A stretch of DNA of 64,000 nucleotides from Ephydatia muelleri (lineage: Eukaryota; Porifera; Demospongiae; Spongillida; Spongillidae): positions 12,369,477 through 12,433,476 of the forward strand of contig JABACO010000007.1 of NCBI GenBank assembly GCA_013339895.1, given 5' to 3'. The translations under genes were made by a program, and so were the position numbers. The notes under the pieces were generated by a model. It saw only the letters and a list, made by a program, of their open reading frames with translations. It was not told the origin of the DNA and made no database searches. The number at the start of each line of letters is the position of its first letter. The first letter of the stretch is position 1. Positions 59,668 through 64,000 of the stretch are shown one piece after another.

Positions 59668-60521
59668 GTGAGGGCATGTACATTTACTCTGTGTGAGCTA
59701 AAAACTTTGAGAAAAGACATTCAAGTGGAACAAAGCTGAGCATAGCGAACAAAAAGAAGTTTAGTAAGGGTTGTGCCCAATAAGAAAGTTTTATTTCACA
59801 TCTCCGAGAACGGTGATGTGAGTGTCTATGTACAGAGAACCAGCCATAAGGGGGCTCCACACGCAAGGAGCAAAGGGACAGGGTATAGAAATCAAATACA
59901 TGCATAAAGCAGTTAAATGGAATATAATGCATGTGCAGGTGCAGAGAACAAGTTTAGAATAGACCTTACGTGCAATGTACATGTGTGTGTGTGAGTGTGT
60001 GTAGACATGCTTAATGTTTTTCATTAGTATGCGTGCGTACAAGTGTACTGTACATGAGTGTATGTATGTGTTGTGCACAAGATTCCATTTCCGTAACAAT
60101 GCAAGAGTACTGTGTGTATGTGCTGTATGTGTGACAAATATATGGTGTACAGGCTGTGTACATAACAATGTGTGTGCACAAGTGTGTACATTCATGCACA
60201 TGTACACTTTGTGAAAACAGTGTGAAAATGAGAACCCAATTGATGTCACTGCAAGTGGTACGAGCGTGTGTGTGCGTGCATGAGTGTGGTGTGTGTGTGT
60301 GTGTGTGTGTGTGTGGGACAAATATGGTGTACAGGCTATTTACATAACAATTAAGTGTGCTACATTCATGCACATGTACACTTTGTGAAAACAGTGACAG
60401 TGTGAGAAATAAGAACCCAAAGTCACTACAAGTGGTACTGTGTGTGTGCACATGTGTGTATGTGTGTTCATTCATGCACATGTACACTTTGTAAAAACTC
60501 TGCAAGTGGTACAAGCCCAGT

Positions 60522-60552
<31 letters not shown>

Positions 60553-61263
60553 CACATGTGTATACATTCATGCACATGCACGCTTTGTAATGACAGTGTG
60601 GGAAATAAGAACCCAAAGTCACTGCAAGTGGTACATGCAAGCCCAGTCTGTGTGTGTGTGCACATGTATGCACATGTACACTTTGTGTGAGAAATAAGAA
60701 CCAATGTCACTGCAAGTGGTACAAACCCTCTCTGTGTGAGTGTGTGTGTGTGTGCACAGGTGTACATTCATGCACATGTACGATTTGTGAAAACAGTGTG
60801 ACCCAAAGTCTCAGCAAGTGGTACAAGCCCAGTCTGTGTGTGTGTGTGTGCACATGTGTGTACATTCATGCACATGTACGCTTTGTAAAGACAGTGTGAG
60901 AAATAAGAACCCAAAGTCACTGCAAGCGTTACAAGCCCAGTCTGTGTGTGTGCATGTGCTTGTGTGTGTGCACATGTGAGTGTGTGTGTGTATGTGTGTG
61001 TGTGTGTGTTTGTGACGAATATGGTGGACGGGCTATTTACATAACTATGTGCAAGTATGTTCTTGCACATGTACATGCGTTGTGAATACAGTGTGAGAAA
61101 TTAGAGCCCAAAGTCACTGCAAGTGGTACAAGCCCAGTCTGAGTGTGTGTGTGCATGTATGTGTGTGTCATATGTGCGTGCACAGGCGTGTACATTCATG
61201 CACATGTACACTTTGTGTGAGAAATAAGAACCAATGTCACTGCAAGTGGTACAAGCCCTCTCT

Positions 61264-61329
<66 letters not shown>

Positions 61330-61545
61330 ATTCATGGACATGTACGATTTGCGAAAACAGTGTGAGAAATAAGAATCCTGCAAGTTGTACAGGCCCATGT
61401 GTGTGTGTGTGTGGCGTGGACGTGTTTGTGTGTGCAAAGATACAGTAGGTGGGTGTAACAATGCAAGTGCGTAGTGCATGGTCACGTGCTATGTGAGCTA
61501 AGCTATAGCATCCTTGCAGTGTAGCCGAGTGGGCGTGACAGGAAT
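57035..61545. repeat. Giant imperfect palindrome (fold-back), about 4.5 kb
   Basis: The left arm starts CACGCCCACTCGGCTACACT (about 57036), and the right arm ends with its reverse complement (about 61520-61541). Matching inverted pairs occur all along. Examples are 57985-58080 against 59725-59825, 58240-58300 against 59465-59515, 58320-58480 against 59300-59450, and 58500-58680 against 59040-59230. The turn-round lies near 58880-58960. Outer arm parts are CA-rich modules (TG-rich on the right), and inner parts are unique sequence. The arms differ by many small indels and by module number. No gene was recognised. Confidence 0.85.
59524..59592. repeat. (GA)n microsatellite
   Basis: A nearly pure GA run followed by a TG run. 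It faces the (CT)n near 58206-58222 in the other palindrome arm, so the tract has grown or shrunk in one arm. Confidence 0.95.
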
Positions 61546-61930
61546 GAAGTTAAGCAAGCGAATGTGGGAAAGCTTTATAATACACTACTAGGTACCGAAC
61601 GGTGATGCGAGTGACTAGGAAAAGAAAATCCTTACGCGCGTCCGCGACGTGGGAGGCGGCGACAACCATCAGGCGCTAGCTGACAACCATTCACTTGGAT
61701 CCGTTAATTCGGTACGATCGTCACACGAAGTGATAACTCATCTTCTTTGACCCGTATAGCCTCAGAAAATAAAACAAAACAACAAAAAACAAACAGACAC
61801 TGAGTTGCGAACGGCTATATAGCTTAGTTTAAGGCGGAGACTGGGCGGAACAAGGAAGTGATTAATATTCATGCAGAATGGGAGAATGGAACTAGGGTTG
61901 CCTGGGCAAATCCAGCAGGAAATGTGCATT
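61546..61930. other. Spacer, no feature seen
   Basis: Moderately CpG-rich stretch, partly unique. No open frame with protein features. Confidence 0.35.
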
Positions 61931-61933
61931 AAC

Positions 61934-62510
61934 TTTGCACACCTGTATCTCCGCAACGGATAGAGTGAAAATTAACGAGCAGAACAAATCAATAGCTGTA
62001 GGACCCCTCTACCTACAAACCGAATTTGAAGCGATTTGATTACTTCTGCCGAAATTTATGACGGGTTCATACCCTGTGGGGTACCGGACGTTGCAATACG
62101 GGCACGGAGCACGTGCAAGACCCCAAAAAGTATTTTACCGTAGAGAAATGGTGTAGTATGAAGTGTTGAAAATGAGAAGTCAATGGCGTGTACCGTTCGG
62201 AAGTTATAGCGATTCAAACGTGAACGATTTTTATCACTTTTATAATTATATATATGGGACAGTTCACGAGAAAATTGCACCACTCATAATATTATAAAAA
62301 TGTTATAAAAATGCATCACGTTTGCATCGCTATAACTTCCCAACGATTAACGCTATCGACATCCTATTTTCACCACTTCATACTACACCATTTCTCTACA
62401 GTAAAATGCATTTTGGAGTCTTGGACTATATCCGTGCCGACGTTCCTACGTGCGATACCCCCTGGAGTGGTGCAATTTTCTCGTGAACTGTCCCATATAG
62501 TGTTGGCTCA
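61934..62510. mobile_element. Fold-back modules related to palindrome 1 of the 10-kb element
   Basis: The block 61934-62275 shares TATCTCCGCAACGGATAGAG-like, ATTAACGAGCAGAACAAATC, GTAGGACC and GGGGTACCGGACGTTGCAA words with 10.0-10.8 kb. Next to it, ATATGGGACAGTTCACGAGA at about 62252 and its complement ending near 62500 bound a separate 250-bp inverted-repeat piece containing another arm of the same family. Confidence 0.7.
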
Positions 62511-62529
62511 TTTTCTTGGAAACTGACCC

Positions 62530-63103
62530 ATTTATATGCACGCACGTATACACTTACCTACGTCGCTAGCCGCGGTGAATGAAAGACACTGAAAAGTGCA
62601 AAGCACAAAATAAGCATAACAGCCACCATAATTGCGTATGCCTAATCTAGTGCTGTTTAGCTCCTTGAAGATTTATACATTTTTCGCTTATGTCGGGTGG
62701 AAGTGGGATGAGGCCGGCGAACAAAAAATTGCAAGAGAACGAAAGAGATGAACGCGTGGATCATGCAGATCAAGTGGGTAGAAACGTAGATTATATTACA
62801 AAACTGATTTGATCATGTATGTATGTTAAAAGCCATACAGCTCTGAAGTCAAAATATGTTCGCACCTTTTCCGGCTTCACTCGTTGAAGTTGATGGTGAA
62901 AGGCAATCGACTGCAATCTGGCCCTATATATTTAGTGAAACTTGAGTAAATGTTTGCTGTTTACTCACCAAACTAGACACAATTACGTCCGAAGCGGATC
63001 GACTAAACAAGTTTATTAATAAAGTAGCTAGCCATATAACCAATATGGTTGATATCAGCTTTTAGGCGCTGCTTATTTTTGTTTGGTGGGGTTTTCAAGT
63101 ATT
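62530..63103. repeat. Second copy of the Cys-rich gene promoter and exon 1
   Basis: Matches 35700-36262 in the same orientation. The exon 1 equivalent (minus strand, about 62630-62558) has lost one base in the TCCACC region, shifting the signal-peptide frame, and the TATA box is altered. No exon 2 or 3 follows. It is a non-functional partial duplicate. Confidence 0.85.
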
Positions 63104-63183
63104 GATATTTTTATTGCAATAAAACTAAACATATAAAATACACAACGACTATGTCTGAACAGCTGATTGCCAACCTATAGTTA

Positions 63184-64000
63184 AGCTGGGATGTCAGAGT
63201 CGACGCCATATGCTCGGGATAGCAGTGCCCTTGCATTTGCTCTGACTAGAACCAAGTTGAGCCTACCATACAGTGTTGAGGTGGCATGCGATTTGGAGCA
63301 ATATTTAGTCTAGCAGCCAGGCGAGAGGCAAGGCGTGAAAGATGTAAGCATGCTTCTGCTCCCCAGCAACGATAAGTCTCAACAGCTAAAGGTATGCATG
63401 ACCAGCCTAGCTCTGAGCACTTAACATCGTTGGAGGCATGCTTCCTTTGTTCGGAAACCCGGGCAGATGATCCTGCTGTCACACATGCTTCATTGAGGAT
63501 GCTTTGATTAAGCGGTGATGCAACAGTGAGATCAAAAGCTGCAGGTTTCCCCAGATCCCAATTTGGCACTAGGACATCAGCAATCCGGGTGTGCCGTTCA
63601 TCATGCCCCAAACCAATTCCTGCCTCCATTTGTCCACCAACACCAGCCTGTCTGCAGGATTCAAAAAAGGTATTTCTAAGTTGGTTGTGGCGTGACACTA
63701 CAACCCCATTATATCTACATGTTAGAGCGTGGTGACCTTAGGGAACTAATGACTGGGTTGAACAAGATGGGCACCATTTTAAGGCTGTTTGGAATTCAGC
63801 TGTGTCAAGGTGGAGGTTAAGACCTGGGGAGGGTATAACTGATAGACAAGAAGCTGCAAGGTTTGATGAAGCAGACATTAAATGAGCCCTGTTTGGAATA
63901 GAGGAGGCATCAAAAAGCAACTGAAACTGCTTATTCTCTATTTTAGTGGACAGCATCTTTTGGGTTGTTGGAGAATTAAGCAACTCATCAATAGAAATAG
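63184..64000 (-). mobile_element. R2/NeSL-like LINE, C-terminal end, continues beyond the window
   Basis: Minus-strand frames in order from the window edge: a region with LMSASSNLAASCLSV, LNLHLDTAEFQTALKW and CPSC (63983-63738), then VSRHNQLRNTFFESC, a RIADVLVPNWDLGKPAAFDL block (endonuclease-like), SELGWSCIPLAVETYRCWG (63698-63246), and in another frame LVRANARALLSRAYG to a stop near 63190. This is the same zinc-knuckle and restriction-like endonuclease tail as at 22.4 kb, diverged. Two frame changes are visible. The reverse transcriptase should lie beyond 64000. Confidence 0.65.

Noticed and set aside
54888-61485. Many long open frames rich in His/Thr or Cys/Val
   Set aside because: They are translations of CA/TG microsatellites and occur on both strands in mirrored form across the palindrome. 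They have no protein features.

Overview
The window looks like nuclear DNA of an invertebrate animal. A sponge or another early-branching marine metazoan is plausible, but I cannot prove the species. The reasons are: spliced genes with very short GT-AG introns (51 to 81 nt) beside one long intron of about 5 kb; animal-only families (an R3HDM-like protein, a secreted CAP protein, a secreted Cys-rich protein); many animal transposon superfamilies; long CA/TG microsatellites; and a 100-N scaffold gap. No bacterial-style operons, rRNA or CRISPR arrays were seen. tRNAs were not systematically searched for.

Layout. 0-9 kb: a short tandem repeat, unassigned coding-like sequence with an internal duplication, a Kolobok-like DNA transposon relic, an R2-like LINE reverse transcriptase fragment, and a broken DIRS-type retroelement carrying a near-perfect 190-bp palindrome. 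9.7-12.8 kb: TG microsatellite, a composite fold-back element, then the gap. 12.9-20.0 kb: the 3' part of an R3HDM1/2-like host gene, whose 5-kb intron holds a fold-back element, a hAT N-terminal fragment and a Tc1-like MITE. 20-26 kb: two orphan exon candidates, a second fold-back element that has captured the end of a LINE, and degenerate repeats. 26.2-27.1 kb: a complete secreted CAP gene. 27.7-30.3 kb: a LINE with an uninterrupted reverse transcriptase. 30.3-34.3 and 43.3-45.5 kb: two copies of one larger repeat, related to hAT transposons. 35.0-35.8 kb: a secreted Cys-rich gene, probably damaged. 36.7-40.3 kb: a broken Ty3/gypsy element. 40.3-42.2 kb: a Transib/RAG1-core-like transposase relic. 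45.85-52.17 kb: a hAT element with perfect 8-bp target duplications, split by an intron-containing P-element-like transposon. 52.5-54.4 kb: a 150-bp tandem array. 54.5-61.6 kb: CA/TG-rich modular repeats ending in a giant imperfect palindrome of about 4.5 kb. 62-64 kb: more fold-back modules, a duplicate of the Cys-rich gene promoter and exon 1, and the end of an R2/NeSL-like LINE.

The host genes are unrelated neighbours rather than a pathway. The main interest is in the mobile elements. Relics of at least five DNA transposon superfamilies (hAT, P, Transib/RAG1-like, Kolobok-like, Tc1-like) lie nested within 64 kb, and several insertions can be ordered from filled and empty sites inside the window itself.
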